DNA of 64,000 nt from Zavarzinia aquatilis (GTDB taxonomy: Bacteria; Pseudomonadota; Alphaproteobacteria; Zavarziniales; Zavarziniaceae), in the NCBI RefSeq assembly GCF_003173035.1, contig NZ_QGLE01000012.1, forward strand, positions 62,001 to 126,000. The letters run 5' to 3'. The translations under genes and the position numbers were made by a program. Numbering within the stretch: the stretch's first letter is position 1; each line of letters starts with the position of its first letter. Under the pieces are notes generated by a model. It worked only from the letters and a program-made list of their open reading frames with translations. It was not told the DNA's origin and did no database searches. Below are positions 1 to 9,612 of this stretch, one piece after another.

Positions 1-2777
1 TGGAAGAAGATGTCGTTGGAGAGGCCGCGCAGGCTGGCGGCGAGCACGGCGCCGATGACGCCAAGCGGCACGACGAGAATGACCGAGAAGGGAATCGACC
101 AGCTCTCGTAAAGCGCGGCGAGGCAGAGGAAGACGACGAGGATCGAGATGGCATAGAGCATCGGCGCCTGATCGCCCGAAGCCCGTTCCTGATCCGAAAG
201 GCCTGTCCATTCATAGCCGACACCGGGCGGCAGCTTGGCGATCAGCTCTTCCATCGCCAGCATGGCGTCACCCGACGACAGGCCCGGCGCGGCCGAGCCC
301 TGGATCGAGAACGAGGGCTGGCCGTTGTAGCGCTCCAGCCGGGCCGGACCGAAGTCCCATCGCGCGGAGGCGAAGGCCGAGAAGGGCACCATCTCGCCCT
401 TGTCGTTGCGGACATGCCAGCGGTTCAGGTCTTCCGGCGTCATGCGGTAGGGCGCGTCGGACTGGACATAGACCTTCTTGATGCGGCCCCGGTCGACGAA
501 ATCATTGACATAGGCGCCGCCCCAGGCGGTCGACAGGGTGGCGTTGATGTCGGCGATGGAGAGGCCAAGGCTGCCCGCCCGCACGACGTCGATGTCGATG
601 CGGTACTGCGGCTCGTCCTCCTGGCCGTTGGGGCGCACGCCCATCAGGCGGGGGTCCTGCCCCGCCATGCCCAGCAGCATGTTGCGCGCCATCAGCAGAC
701 GGTCGTGGCCGATACCGCCAAGATCCTTCAGCTGCAGGTCAAAGCCCGAGGCATTGCCGAGTTCGATCACCGCGGGCGGCGCGAAGGCGAAGACCATGGC
801 GTCCTTGATCGCCATGAAGGTGCCCATGGCCCGGCCGGCCACCGCCTGCACCGCGAGGTCCGGGCGCTGGCGCACGGCCCAGTCCTTCAGGCCGACGAAG
901 GCAAGGGCGACGTTCTGGCCGTTGCCGCCGAAGGAGAAGCCCTGGACGGTGAAGATGGAATTCACCGCCTCGCCCTGATCGCCGAGGAAGTGCTGCTCCA
1001 TCTGCTTCACCACCTCCATCGTCCGTTCTTGCGTCGCGCCGACGGGCAGCTGGGCCTGGCCGAACAGGATCGCCTGATCCTCGTCCGGCAGGAACGAGGT
1101 GGGCAGCCGGACGAACAGGAAACCGAGGCCGACCACGATGGCGAGATAGACGACGAAGACTGCCGGTATCCGCTTCAGGAGGCCGCCCACGCTGCGCTCG
1201 TAGCCCCGGCTGGCGGCATCGAAGCCACGATTGAACCAGCCGAACAGACCGCCGTGGCGGTGTCCTTCGCCCTTGTGCACGGGCTTGAGGATGGTGGCGC
1301 AAAGCGCGGGCGTCAGCACCAGCGCGACCAGCACCGACAGCACCATGGCCGAAACGATGGTGACCGAGAACTGGCGGTAGATGACGCCGGCCGAGCCCGA
1401 GAAGAAGGCCATCGGCACGAACACGGCGGAAAGAACAAGGGCGATACCGACGAGGGCGCCCGTGATCTGCCCCATCGACTTGCGCGTGGCCTCGCGCGGG
1501 GACAGGCCCTCCTCGCTCATCACGCGCTCGACATTCTCGACGACGACGATGGCGTCGTCGACCAGCAGGCCGATGGCGAGCACCATGGCGAACATGGTCA
1601 GCACGTTGATGGAATAGCCAAGCGCGAACAGGACGCCGAAGGTGCCGAGCAGTACGACCGGCACGGCGATGGTCGGGATCAGTGTCGCCCGGAAATTCTG
1701 CAGGAAGACATACATGACGACGAAGACGAGGATGATCGCCTCGATCAGCGTCTTCACCACTTCCTCGATCGAGATCTTCACGAAGGGCGTGGTGTCATAG
1801 GGGTAGACGGCATGGACGCCCGGCGGGAAGAAGGCTGAAAGCTCGGTCATCTTGGCCCGCACCGCTTCCGCGGTGGACAGGGCATTGGCCCCGGCCGCCA
1901 GCTTCAGGCCGATGCCCGCCGCCGGCACGCCGTTGTAGCGCGCGATGACGTCATAGCTTTCGGACCCGACCTCCACCCGGGCGACATCGCCGAGGGTGAC
2001 GCGGGCGCCCGTGCTGGCACCTTTCAGCAGGATGGCGGCGAACTGCTCGGGCGAGGTCAGCAGCGACTGGGCGACGATGGTCGCGTTCAATTCCTGCCCA
2101 GGAACCGGCGGCGTACCGCCCAGCTGGCCGGCCGAGACCTGCACGTTCTGCGCCTGCAGGGCGGCGGTGACGTCGCTCGCGGTCAGGCCGAAGGCGTTCA
2201 GGCGCGCGGGGTCGAGCCAGATGCGCAGGGCATACTGGCTGCCGAAGACCTGGATGTCGCCGACGCCATCGACCCGGCTCAGGGGATCGACCAGCTGGGC
2301 GCCGATATAGTCGGCGAGGTCGGTCTGGGTCTGGCCGCTGTCACCGGCGACGAGACCGATGACCATCAGGAAATTGTCGGTCGCCTTGGCGACGACGACG
2401 CCCTGCTGCTGCACCGACTGCGGCAGGCTGGGGGTGGCGAGGGCCAGCTTGTTCTGGACCTGCACCTGGGCGATGTCGGGATCGGTGCCCGAATTGAAGG
2501 TCAGGGTGATCACCGACAGACCCGACGACGACGAGGTCGAGGCCATGTAGCGCAGGTGATCAATGCCCTTCATCTTCTGTTCGATGACCTGGGTCACCGA
2601 ATCCTCCAGCGCCTTCGCCGAGGCGCCGGGATAGGTCGAGGTGATGGAAATGGTGGTCGGCGCGATCGCGGGATATTGCGCGATCGGCAGGCCGAAGATG
2701 GCGAGGCCGCCCGCCAGCATGATCACGATCGCGATCACCCAGGCGAAGATCGGCCGGTCGATGAAGAAATTGGCCAT
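1..2777 (-). CDS. RND (HAE1-type) multidrug efflux pump inner-membrane subunit, 3' end cut by window edge
   Basis: This gene encodes an AcrB/MexB-like proton-driven drug exporter of the inner membrane. About 925 codons are visible; the family is usually about 1,040 residues, so the C-terminus lies beyond base 1. The N-terminus [17 protein letters not shown] is the characteristic first transmembrane helix. Translation of the reverse strand near base 1560 gives the TM4 proton-relay motif [14 protein letters not shown], followed by the conserved [17 protein letters not shown] stretch. The start ATG lies 12 bases after the stop of the adaptor gene, so the two form one operon. No outer-membrane TolC-type gene is visible; it could follow beyond the edge. 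Substrates cannot be inferred from the sequence. Confidence 0.95.
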   Translation of the reverse strand, partial: MANFFIDRPIFAWVIAIVIMLAGGLAIFGLPIAQYPAIAPTTISITSTYPGASAKALEDSVTQVIEQKMKGIDHLRYMASTSSSSGLSVITLTFNSGTDPDIAQVQVQNKLALATPSLPQSVQQQGVVVAKATDNFLMVIGLVAGDSGQTQTDLADYIGAQLVDPLSRVDGVGDIQVFGSQYALRIWLDPARLNAFGLTASDVTAALQAQNVQVSAGQLGGTPPVPGQELNATIVAQSLLTSPEQFAAILLKGASTGARVTLGDVARVEVGSESYDVIARYNGVPAAGIGLKLAAGANALSTAEAVRAKMTELSAFFPPGVHAVYPYDTTPFVKISIEEVVKTLIEAIILVFVVMYVFLQNFRATLIPTIAVPVVLLGTFGVLFALGYSINVLTMFAMVLAIGLLVDDAIVVVENVERVMSEEGLSPREATRKSMGQITGALVGIALVLSAVFVPMAFFSGSAGVIYRQFSVTIVSAMVLSVLVALVLTPALCATILKPVHKGEGHRHGGLFGWFNRGFDAASRGYERSVGGLLKRIPAVFVVYLAIVVGLGFLFVRLPTSFLPDEDQAILFGQAQLPVGATQERTMEVVKQMEQHFLGDQGEAVNSIFTVQGFSFGGNGQNVALAFVGLKDWAVRQRPDLAVQAVAGRAMGTFMAIKDAMVFAFAPPAVIELGNASGFDLQLKDLGGIGHDRLLMARNMLLGMAGQDPRLMGVRPNGQEDEPQYRIDIDVVRAGSLGLSIADINATLSTAWGGAYVNDFVDRGRIKKVYVQSDAPYRMTPEDLNRWHVRNDKGEMVPFSAFASARWDFGPARLERYNGQPSFSIQGSAAPGLSSGDAMLAMEELIAKLPPGVGYEWTGLSDQERASGDQAPMLYAISILVVFLCLAALYESWSIPFSVILVVPLGVIGAVLAASLRGLSNDIFF

Positions 2778-2789
2778 GACGCGCCCCTG

Positions 2790-3968
2790 TTACTGCGCGG
2801 CCGGCGTGGCCGAAGCCGTCGGCTCCACGACCTTCACCGGCATTCCCGGCTGGATTTTCTGCAAGCCCTCGACGATGACCTTGTCGCCCGCGACGATGCC
2901 CGAGGTGACGAGCCAGGCATCGCCCACCGTCCGCTCGGCCACGACCTGCCGCGCCTCGACCTCGCCCTTGTCGTTGACGACGAGGGCCGTGCCCTGGCCC
3001 GTGGGGGTGCGGGTGATGCCGCGCTGGGGCACCAGGATGCCCTGTTCCTCCACCCCGACCTCGACCTTGGCGCGGACGAACATGCCGGGCAGCAGGCGCT
3101 CGTCCGGATTGGGGAAGAGCGCGCGCAGGGTGACGGAGCCCGTGCTTTCGCTCACCACCGCTTCCGAGAATTTCAGCTCGCCGGGCAGTTCGTAGGCCGA
3201 GCCGTCCTCGAGGGTGAGGGTGACCTTGGCGCTGCCGGCCTCGACGCCCGAAAGCTGGCCGCGCGCCATGTCGGCCTTCAGCCGCAGCAATTCGGCGTTC
3301 GACTGGGTCAGATCGACGAAAATGGGATCGAGCTGCTGGATCGTCGACAGGGTCATGTCCTGATCAACCTTGACCAGCGCGCCCTGAGAGACCGCCGAGC
3401 GACCGATGCGGCCGGTGATCGGGGCGAGAATATGCGTGCGCTCCAGATCGACCTGCGCCGCCGCCAGCGTCGCCTTGGCCGCGGCGAGATCCGCCTGCGC
3501 CTGTTTCAGCACGGCGACCGCATTGTCGTAGTTCTGCCGGCTGGTCGCATTGGTGCGCACCAGTTCGGCATAGCGTCGTTCGTCCAGCCGGGCGAGATCG
3601 ACGCCGGCTTCCGCCTTGGCCTGGGCCGCCAGCGCGGCATCGACCGCCGCCTGATAGGGCGCGGCGTCGATCTGATAGAGCGGATCGCCCGCCTTGACCT
3701 CGGCGCCCTCGCGGAACTGCACGTCGGTGATCAGGCCGTTGACCTGCGGCCGGATTTCAGCGCGGCGGACGGGGACGACACGGCCCGACAGGTCCGAGGT
3801 CAGGACCACGCGAGACGGCGCGATCGCCACCACCCCGACCTCGACCGGCCCCATGGGCGGCATACCCCCGCCCTGCTGCTGCGACGGCTGATCACAGGCG
3901 GAAAGGAGGAAGGACGCGGAAACGGCCATCGAACCCGCGACCAGGGAAACTCGCTTCATGAACGACAT
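2790..3968 (-). CDS. RND efflux periplasmic adaptor (membrane fusion lipoprotein)
   Basis: This 392-residue protein links the inner-membrane pump to an outer-membrane channel. It begins with a lipoprotein signal (lipobox LLSAC near residue 25), followed by a biotinyl-lipoyl-like segment (FREGAEVKAGDPLYQID), a long Ala-rich alpha-helical hairpin (about residues 110-180) and beta-barrel segments with GRIGRSAVSQGALV and LFPNPDERLLPGMFVRAKV, all typical of AcrA/MexA. The start at 3968 has an AGGTG just upstream; a Met three codons later is a possible alternative. It is the first gene of the operon, reading away from the TetR regulator. Confidence 0.94.
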   Translation of the reverse strand: MSFMKRVSLVAGSMAVSASFLLSACDQPSQQQGGGMPPMGPVEVGVVAIAPSRVVLTSDLSGRVVPVRRAEIRPQVNGLITDVQFREGAEVKAGDPLYQIDAAPYQAAVDAALAAQAKAEAGVDLARLDERRYAELVRTNATSRQNYDNAVAVLKQAQADLAAAKATLAAAQVDLERTHILAPITGRIGRSAVSQGALVKVDQDMTLSTIQQLDPIFVDLTQSNAELLRLKADMARGQLSGVEAGSAKVTLTLEDGSAYELPGELKFSEAVVSESTGSVTLRALFPNPDERLLPGMFVRAKVEVGVEEQGILVPQRGITRTPTGQGTALVVNDKGEVEARQVVAERTVGDAWLVTSGIVAGDKVIVEGLQKIQPGMPVKVVEPTASATPAAQ

Positions 3969-4074
3969 GCGGCACCTGTGCTAACCGGAATGCAGCGGAA
4001 CTTGCGCCCCGCCCTCGCTCCTCCGCCCTGCCCCCCGGCTGGAATTCAGTCACCGCTTCAACGACGATGTTGTA

Positions 4075-4094
4075 TAGAATGAATGTTCATTCTA
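4075..4094. promoter_or_regulatory. Palindromic operator, probable TetR-family binding site
   Basis: An inverted repeat TAGAATGA-ATGT-TCATTCTA (8-bp perfect arms, 4-base centre) lies between the divergent efflux operon and tetR gene. Flanking ATGTT (4067-4071) and AACAT (4094-4098) extend the dyad loosely. Size, AT-richness within a GC-rich genome and position match operators of TetR regulators that control RND pumps. Binding by the adjacent regulator is inferred. Confidence 0.75.
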
Positions 4095-4161
4095 ACATGA
4101 AGTCAAGTGCGGATTTCGGCAATTCCCCAACTTGGAGGGTCAGGGCCGATGGAAGGGCGTC

Positions 4162-4767
4162 ATGGTTGCAGATGAAGACAGCGCCGACAGCCGGGCGGAA
4201 TCGCGCCGGCGTCAGGTGATCGAGGCGGCGATCCGCTGCTTTCGCCGCAACGGCTTCCATTCCACCTCGATGGCGGCGCTGGCCAAGGAAGCGGGCATGA
4301 GCGTCGGCCATATCTACCACTACTTCGAGAACAAGGAGGCGATCATCGCCGCCTTCATCGAAGACGACCTCGAGGAATTCCGCGCCGCCATCCGCCGCCT
4401 GCACGAGTCGGACGGCTCTTTCGTCGACGCCATGGTCGATCAGGCCGACCATGGTTTCGACGACATGTGCGACCCGGACTATGCCGGCCTGTTCCTCGAA
4501 GTGACGGCGGAGGCGGGCCGCAATCCCCGGGTGGCCGACCTTGTGCGGCAGAGCGACGCCGCCATGCGCAACACCCTGGCCGAGATGATCGCCGCCGATT
4601 GCGGCTGCACCGAAGCCTCGAACCGCGACGACCTGATGGGCCGGGTGGAAGTGATCGCCGCGCTCTACGAGGGCCTGACCATCCGCGCCATCCGCAACCC
4701 CGACATCAACCGCGATGGCGTGCTCGCGGCCATGCGCCTCGCCATCGCCCGCCTGCTCTCGCCCTGA
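4162..4767 (+). CDS. TetR/AcrR-family transcriptional regulator
   Basis: The N-terminus has the TetR helix-turn-helix: RRQVIEAAIRCFRRNGFHST, then SMAALAKEAGMSVGHIYHYFENKEAI. The C-terminal ligand-binding half is diverse, as usual. I place the start at ATG 4162 because GGAAGG sits 5 bases upstream; the open frame also has a TTG at 4132. The protein is then 201 residues. It is divergent from the RND operon and separated from it by a palindromic operator, so it most likely represses the pump and itself. It ends exactly where the convergent DinB-like gene ends. Confidence 0.92.
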   Translation: MVADEDSADSRAESRRRQVIEAAIRCFRRNGFHSTSMAALAKEAGMSVGHIYHYFENKEAIIAAFIEDDLEEFRAAIRRLHESDGSFVDAMVDQADHGFDDMCDPDYAGLFLEVTAEAGRNPRVADLVRQSDAAMRNTLAEMIAADCGCTEASNRDDLMGRVEVIAALYEGLTIRAIRNPDINRDGVLAAMRLAIARLLSP

Positions 4768-5304
4768 TCAGAGACCGAAGTCGGCGAGGTCACGGCGAAG
4801 GGCGGGACCGTCCTCGTCGAGGAAGAATTCGTCGAGCTGGGGCGGCGCCACCGCCGTGCCGGACAGCATGGCATGGGCCTGCCCGCGATGATGGATCTGG
4901 TGGACGAAGAGATGGGGCAGCACGGTCGCCACCGTCTCGGGCATCTGCCCCCTTGCCCCGCGGTCCAGCAGCACGGGCCGGGCCAGATCGTCCCCGGACA
5001 GAGCCTCGCATAGCGCGATCAGGCGGCGGTCGACGGCGCGCTGGGCCTCGATCAGGTCGGCCGCCCGGGGATGGGGTACCTCGGTCTCGAAATGCCGGCG
5101 CGAAGTGCGGCCGCTCTCCAGCCCTTCGACGTAATAGAGATCGACGATCAGGACATGGTTCAGCGTCGCCGCCAGCGACGGGAAGAATCCCACGCGCGGC
5201 GCCGCGAAGTCGGCGGCGGACAGGCTGAGGCAGGCGCGCAGCAGGCGCTCGTTCGACCAGGCATTGTTGCGCGCCATGGCGCGGTAATGCGCGATCAGCG
5301 CCAT
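4768..5304 (-). CDS. DinB-family (DinB/YfiT-like four-helix) protein
   Basis: The 178-residue protein starts MALIAHYRAMARNNAWSNER and carries the DinB-family pattern of widely spaced histidines: the first in LNHVLIVD and the others in HLFVHQIHHRGQAHAML. These form a metal site in the four-helix DinB/YfiT fold. Members include metal-dependent thiol transferases and many proteins of unknown role; the family name reflects damage-inducible genes in Bacillus and is unrelated to DNA polymerase IV. The longer frame upstream of 5304 is Gly/Arg-rich and overlaps the ATPase gene, so I reject it. The start codon is 2 bases past the stop of the HerA-like gene, which suggests translational coupling. Confidence 0.85.
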   Translation of the reverse strand: MALIAHYRAMARNNAWSNERLLRACLSLSAADFAAPRVGFFPSLAATLNHVLIVDLYYVEGLESGRTSRRHFETEVPHPRAADLIEAQRAVDRRLIALCEALSGDDLARPVLLDRGARGQMPETVATVLPHLFVHQIHHRGQAHAMLSGTAVAPPQLDEFFLDEDGPALRRDLADFGL

Positions 5305-5306
5305 GT

Positions 5307-6809
5307 TCAGCCCCCCGCCCCCCGCGCCGGGGCGGCGGCATCGCCCGGCGCCGATTCGACGCCGAGTTCCGGCACCGCCACCACCCGCTGGCCCCGGAAA
5401 TCGTTGCGGCAGATGATGAGGCCGCATTCCTCGAGATAGGTCAGCAGGCGGCGCGCCCGGCTCAGGGACTGGGTGCCGTAAGCCTGCGCGATCGCCGCGT
5501 CGGGCGGGCAGGGCTGGCCGGCGATGGCCGCCTGGGCCAGCAGCAGGAAAATGCCCTGCAGGTCTTCGGTCAGGCGCGACGCCATCTCGATCGCCCGGGC
5601 CGAGGCCGAATCGTCCCCGGCCTCCGGGTCGATGCCCGCGCGGACCATGGCCAGCAGGCGGCGGAAGGCCGGCAGGTCCGGCGGCGAGCCGGTCAGCCGG
5701 CGGATGCGGCAGCGGACCAGAAAATCCTGATAGAGCACGGCATTGGTGCGATAGGCGGCATCCCGGTCGGCGAGAATGTCGCGCATGATTTCCTGATGCG
5801 CGGCGCGGCGCTCCTCCTCGCTCAGGCCATCGTCCGGCTCCTCGGCCGGGGGCGGCGGGCCGAGGCTGGGCCGGCTGCGCGAGAGTTCGAGCAGGATATC
5901 GGCGGTGGGCGACGGGGCCGGCGCCCGAGGTGCCGGGCGATAGACCGGCGGCTCGTCCGCGCCCGCCTTGAAGATGAGATCGCGGGCATCGACGGGCGGC
6001 TGTTCCGGCAGCGGCAACAGGATGGGGCTGGTCGAGCGGGCGCTGGTGACCACCGGCCCGATTCGGATCGCCAGCGGCACCCGCGACAGGGCGGGGCCAA
6101 GGGCGACGAAATGGCCCCGGCCGAGGTCGCGGAACATTTCCGTCTGGCGCCGGTCCATGCCGAGAAGATCGCCGGCCCGCGCCATGTCGATGTCGAGGAA
6201 AGTGCGGCCCATGAGGAAATTCGAGGCTTCGGCGGCGACATTCTTCGCCAGCTTGGCCAGGCGCTGGGTGGCGATGATGCCGGCGAGGCCGCGCTTTCGC
6301 CCGCGCGACATGAGGTTGGCCATGGCGCCGAGGGAGAGTTTGCGCGCCTCGTCCGAGACGTCGCCGGCGGCGGCGGGGGCGAAGAGCTGGGCCTCGTCGA
6401 CGACGACCAGCATCGGATACCAGTAATCCCGCTCGGCATCGAACAACCCGCCGAGGAAGGCGGCGGCGCAGCGCATCTGCTCCTCGGCATCCAGCCCCTC
6501 GAGGCTGAGCACGACCGAGACCCGGTGCTGGCGCGCCCGGGCGGCGATTCGGGTCAGGTCCGCTTCCGAGCGCGTCGCCTCGACCACCACATGGCCGTAT
6601 TCGTCGGCCAGGGTGACGAAATCACCCTCCGGGTCGATCACCGCCTGCTGCACATAGGGCGCGCTCTGCTCCAGAAGGCGGCGCAGCAGGTAGGATTTGC
6701 CCGAACCCGAATTGCCCTGGACGAGCAGACGGGTCGCCAGCAATTCCTCGAGATCGAGCAGGGCCGGCGCGCCATTCGACTGCGCCCCCATCTCGATTCC
6801 AACCTTCAT
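5307..6809 (-). CDS. HerA-like (DUF87-type) ATP-binding protein
   Basis: This 500-residue protein is a FtsK/HerA-type P-loop ATPase. Walker A is GNSGSGKS (residues 32-39), Walker B is LVVVDEAQLFAP (about 132-143), and a sensor/arginine region reads MSRGRKRGLAGIIATQRLAKL. After about residue 270 comes a Pro-rich linker, then a charged helical region and a C-terminal winged-helix-like segment (LLTYLEECGLIICRNDFRGQ). Cellular HerA proteins pump DNA in end resection, and relatives act in phage defence. No NurA nuclease, Sir2 or DUF4297 partner is present here; the coupled neighbour is a DinB-fold protein. The precise role is unknown. Confidence 0.8.
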   Translation of the reverse strand: MKVGIEMGAQSNGAPALLDLEELLATRLLVQGNSGSGKSYLLRRLLEQSAPYVQQAVIDPEGDFVTLADEYGHVVVEATRSEADLTRIAARARQHRVSVVLSLEGLDAEEQMRCAAAFLGGLFDAERDYWYPMLVVVDEAQLFAPAAAGDVSDEARKLSLGAMANLMSRGRKRGLAGIIATQRLAKLAKNVAAEASNFLMGRTFLDIDMARAGDLLGMDRRQTEMFRDLGRGHFVALGPALSRVPLAIRIGPVVTSARSTSPILLPLPEQPPVDARDLIFKAGADEPPVYRPAPRAPAPSPTADILLELSRSRPSLGPPPPAEEPDDGLSEEERRAAHQEIMRDILADRDAAYRTNAVLYQDFLVRCRIRRLTGSPPDLPAFRRLLAMVRAGIDPEAGDDSASARAIEMASRLTEDLQGIFLLLAQAAIAGQPCPPDAAIAQAYGTQSLSRARRLLTYLEECGLIICRNDFRGQRVVAVPELGVESAPGDAAAPARGAGG

Positions 6810-6884
6810 CGCACCCTACCCCTCACATCCGCAGGCCCCCGTCTTAATGCCTTGGCCGGCGGAGTCAACGCGAAGGACGGCGGC

Positions 6885-8189
6885 CTATTCCGCCGCCTTG
6901 CGATTGGGGTTGTTCGGGTGGGTGGTCCAGTTGCTGTAGCTGCGCCCGACCTCGCGCCCGGTGCGGGGATCGAGCCCCGTGATCGGCTCCATGGTGATGC
7001 AATCCTCGACCGGGCAGACGCTGGCGCAGAGGTTGCAGCCGACGCATTCCTCGTCGATCACCTCGAACCGGCGCTTGCCGTCGACCATGGCCGTGATCGC
7101 CTGATGCGAGGTGTCCTCGCAGGCGATGTGGCAGCGGCCGCAGGAAATGCACTTGTCCTGGTCGATGCGCGCCTTCACCGCGTAGTCGAGGTTCAGATAC
7201 TGCCAGTCGGTGACATTGGGAATGGCACCGCCGATGAAATCCGCGGTCGAGGTGTGGCCCTTGCCGTCCATCCATTCGGACAGGCCGGTGATCATCTCCT
7301 CGACGATGCGAAAGCCATAGACCATGGCGGCGGTGCAGACCTGGACGTTGCCGGCGCCCAGGGTCATGAATTCCGCCGCGTCGCGCCAGGTGGTGACGCC
7401 GCCGATGCCGGAAATGGGGATTCCCCGCGTCTCGGCGTCGCGGGCGATTTCCGCCACCATGTTCATGGCGATCGGCTTCACCGCCGGGCCGCAATAGCCA
7501 CCATGGGTGCCCTTGCCGTCGGTCGAGGGCGCGATGGTCATGGCGTCGAGATCGACGCCGATGATCGAATTGATCGTATTGATCAGCGAGACCGCGTCGG
7601 CCCCGCCCCGTTTCGCCGCCCGCGCCGGAGCGCGGATGTCGCTGATGTTGGGGGTCAACTTCACGATGACCGGCATCCGGCTGTGCTGCTTGCACCAGCG
7701 GGTGACCATCTCGACGTAGTCCGGCACCTGGCCGACGGCCGAGCCCATGCCGCGTTCCGACATGCCGTGCGGGCAGCCGAAATTCAGCTCGACGCCATCG
7801 GCCTCGGTCTCTTCCACCTGCTTGAGGATGGCTTTCCACGCCTCTTCCTCGCAAGGCACCATGAGCGAGACGACGAGGGCGCGGTCCTTCCAGTCGCGCT
7901 TCACCTGCTTGATTTCCTGGAGGTTCAGCTCCAGCGGCCGGTCGGTGATCAGCTCGATATTGTTGAAGCCGATCACCCGGCGGTCGGCGCCGTGCAGCGC
8001 GCCGTAACGCGGGCCGTTCACATTGACGACCGGCGGCCCCGCCTCGCCCAGGGTCTTCCAGACGACGCCGCCCCAACCCGCCTGATAGGCACGGATGACG
8101 TTATAGGCCTTGTCGGTCGGCGGCGCCGAGGCGAGCCAGAACGGATTGGGCGACTTGATGCCGGCGAAAGTGGTGGTCAGATCGGCCAT
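6885..8189 (-). CDS. preA: NAD-dependent dihydropyrimidine dehydrogenase subunit PreA
   Basis: PreA reduces uracil or thymine to the 5,6-dihydro form with electrons from PreT. The 434-residue protein has the FMN-binding TIM barrel of dihydropyrimidine dehydrogenases (MADLTTTFAGIKSPNPFWLASAP at the start, active-site region ELNFGCPHGMSERGMG). Two 4Fe-4S ferredoxin motifs close it: CISCGRCHIAC and CVGCNLCASVCP. It lies 10 bases downstream of preT, in the same operon. Dihydropyrimidinase and beta-ureidopropionase, the next steps of the reductive pathway, are not in this window. Confidence 0.95.
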   Translation of the reverse strand: MADLTTTFAGIKSPNPFWLASAPPTDKAYNVIRAYQAGWGGVVWKTLGEAGPPVVNVNGPRYGALHGADRRVIGFNNIELITDRPLELNLQEIKQVKRDWKDRALVVSLMVPCEEEAWKAILKQVEETEADGVELNFGCPHGMSERGMGSAVGQVPDYVEMVTRWCKQHSRMPVIVKLTPNISDIRAPARAAKRGGADAVSLINTINSIIGVDLDAMTIAPSTDGKGTHGGYCGPAVKPIAMNMVAEIARDAETRGIPISGIGGVTTWRDAAEFMTLGAGNVQVCTAAMVYGFRIVEEMITGLSEWMDGKGHTSTADFIGGAIPNVTDWQYLNLDYAVKARIDQDKCISCGRCHIACEDTSHQAITAMVDGKRRFEVIDEECVGCNLCASVCPVEDCITMEPITGLDPRTGREVGRSYSNWTTHPNNPNRKAAE

Positions 8190-8199
8190 GGCATCCCCC

Positions 8200-9504
8200 T
8201 CAGGCGCGCAGATAGCTGTCGATGGAGAGGGCGGCGATCTTGCCGTCCTCGACCGCGGCGACGGTCAGGTCCTGACCACCCGCGGCGCAGTCGCCCCCGG
8301 CGAAGACCCCGGGCAGCGAGGTCGCCCGCCCGGCATCGACCGCGATCCGCCCGCCATCGAGGGCGAGCGCCGAGGCCCCGTCGCCCGCGAGGAAACTCTG
8401 CCCCACCGCCTTGAACACCTGATCGGCCGGGATCACGCAGGTTTCATCCCGCCCGTCGGCATAGGCGAACTCGACCGCCATCACCCGGCCGCCCTCGCCC
8501 ACGATCGCCTTCGGGCGGAGGCCGGTCTTGATGCGGACATCGCGGCTGCGCGCCACCTCCCGCTCGTAAGGGCTGGCCTTCATGGCGCTTTCGGCGCCGC
8601 GATAGACGATGGTGACATCCTCCGCCCCCGTCAGCCGGGCCTGCACCGCGACGTCGATCGCGGTCATGCCGCCGCCGATGACCACGACCCGGCGACCGAC
8701 CGGCGCCGGCACGCCCTGGCGCAGCGCGGCGATGAAACCGACCGCGTCCTCGACACCGGCGAGGCCCTCGCCCGGGATGCCGACCGCATTCACCCCGCCC
8801 AGCCCCATGCCGAGGAAGACCGCGTCGAACTGGCTGCGCAAGAGATCGAGGCTGATGTCGCGGCCAAGGCGGGTGTCGTGCTTCACCTCGATCCCGCCGA
8901 CGCCGAGGATGTAATCGACCTCGCGCGCGGCGATGCCGCCCGCCGCCTTGTAGGCGGCGATGCCATATTCATTGAGGCCGCCGGATTTCGCCCGTCCCTC
9001 GAAGATCGTGACCGCATGGCCGAGGCGGGCGAGGGCATGGCCGCAGGCAAGCCCCGCCGGCCCGGCGCCGACGATGGCCACCGTCTTGCCCGTGGGCGCG
9101 CCCACGCCATAGAGCTGACGGCCGTCGTCGAACAGGGCATCGGTCGCGTGGCGTTGCAGGAGACCGATGGTCACCGGCTTGTCCTCCGCCGTGTTGCGGA
9201 CGCAGGCCTGTTCGCACAATTGCTCGGTCGGGCAGACCCGGGCGCACATGGCGCCCATGATGTTGCTGTCGAGAATGGTCTTCGCCGCGCCGAGCTCGTT
9301 GCCGGTCGATATCTGGCGGATGAACAGCGGGATGTCGATCGAGGTCGGACAGGCGGTGGTACAGGGCGCGTCATAGCAATAGTAACAACGCTCCGCCTCC
9401 ACCCTCGCCTGATGGCCGGTCAGCGGCGCGTGAAGATCGAATTCGATCGGCGATCCATTCGCCCCCTTGGGGCAATTGCCCCCGACCTGCCCTGCCAGCG
9501 CCAT
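8200..9504 (-). CDS. preT: NAD(P)-dependent oxidoreductase subunit PreT (dihydropyrimidine dehydrogenase electron-transfer subunit)
   Basis: This glutamate-synthase-small-subunit-like flavoprotein transfers electrons from NADH to PreA. The N-terminus carries the Fe-S region CYYCYDAPCTTACPT and MCARVCPTEQLCEQAC. The FAD site is GAGPAGLACGHALARLG and the NAD site VVVIGGGMTAIDVAVQA. AAGGG lies about 7 bases before the ATG. It is the first gene of the preT-preA operon. The 108 bases upstream contain TGATCAAATGGTCA (9553-9566), an imperfect dyad that may be regulatory. Confidence 0.94.
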   Translation of the reverse strand: MALAGQVGGNCPKGANGSPIEFDLHAPLTGHQARVEAERCYYCYDAPCTTACPTSIDIPLFIRQISTGNELGAAKTILDSNIMGAMCARVCPTEQLCEQACVRNTAEDKPVTIGLLQRHATDALFDDGRQLYGVGAPTGKTVAIVGAGPAGLACGHALARLGHAVTIFEGRAKSGGLNEYGIAAYKAAGGIAAREVDYILGVGGIEVKHDTRLGRDISLDLLRSQFDAVFLGMGLGGVNAVGIPGEGLAGVEDAVGFIAALRQGVPAPVGRRVVVIGGGMTAIDVAVQARLTGAEDVTIVYRGAESAMKASPYEREVARSRDVRIKTGLRPKAIVGEGGRVMAVEFAYADGRDETCVIPADQVFKAVGQSFLAGDGASALALDGGRIAVDAGRATSLPGVFAGGDCAAGGQDLTVAAVEDGKIAALSIDSYLRA

Positions 9505-9612
9505 GGACCGCCCTTCCCGTGTGAACCCCTGTCGTTCAAGCTCACCAAAACCTGATCAAATGGTCAAGTTTTATGATCGGCGAAGGCAATCAATTTTCGC
9601 GAGGGGCAACCG

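Noticed and set aside
4087-4452. 121-residue open frame on the - strand
   Set aside because: It is antisense to tetR and includes the operator region; no ribosome site or domain.
5796-8414. 872-residue open frame on the + strand
   Set aside because: It runs opposite the HerA-like gene and preA. Its composition (Arg/Gly/His/Asp-rich, no domain) is typical of antisense frames in GC-rich DNA.
9553-9567. Possible FNR-type box upstream of preT
   Set aside because: The halves are TTGAC and TGATC; the spacing and second half do not fit TTGAT-N4-ATCAA.
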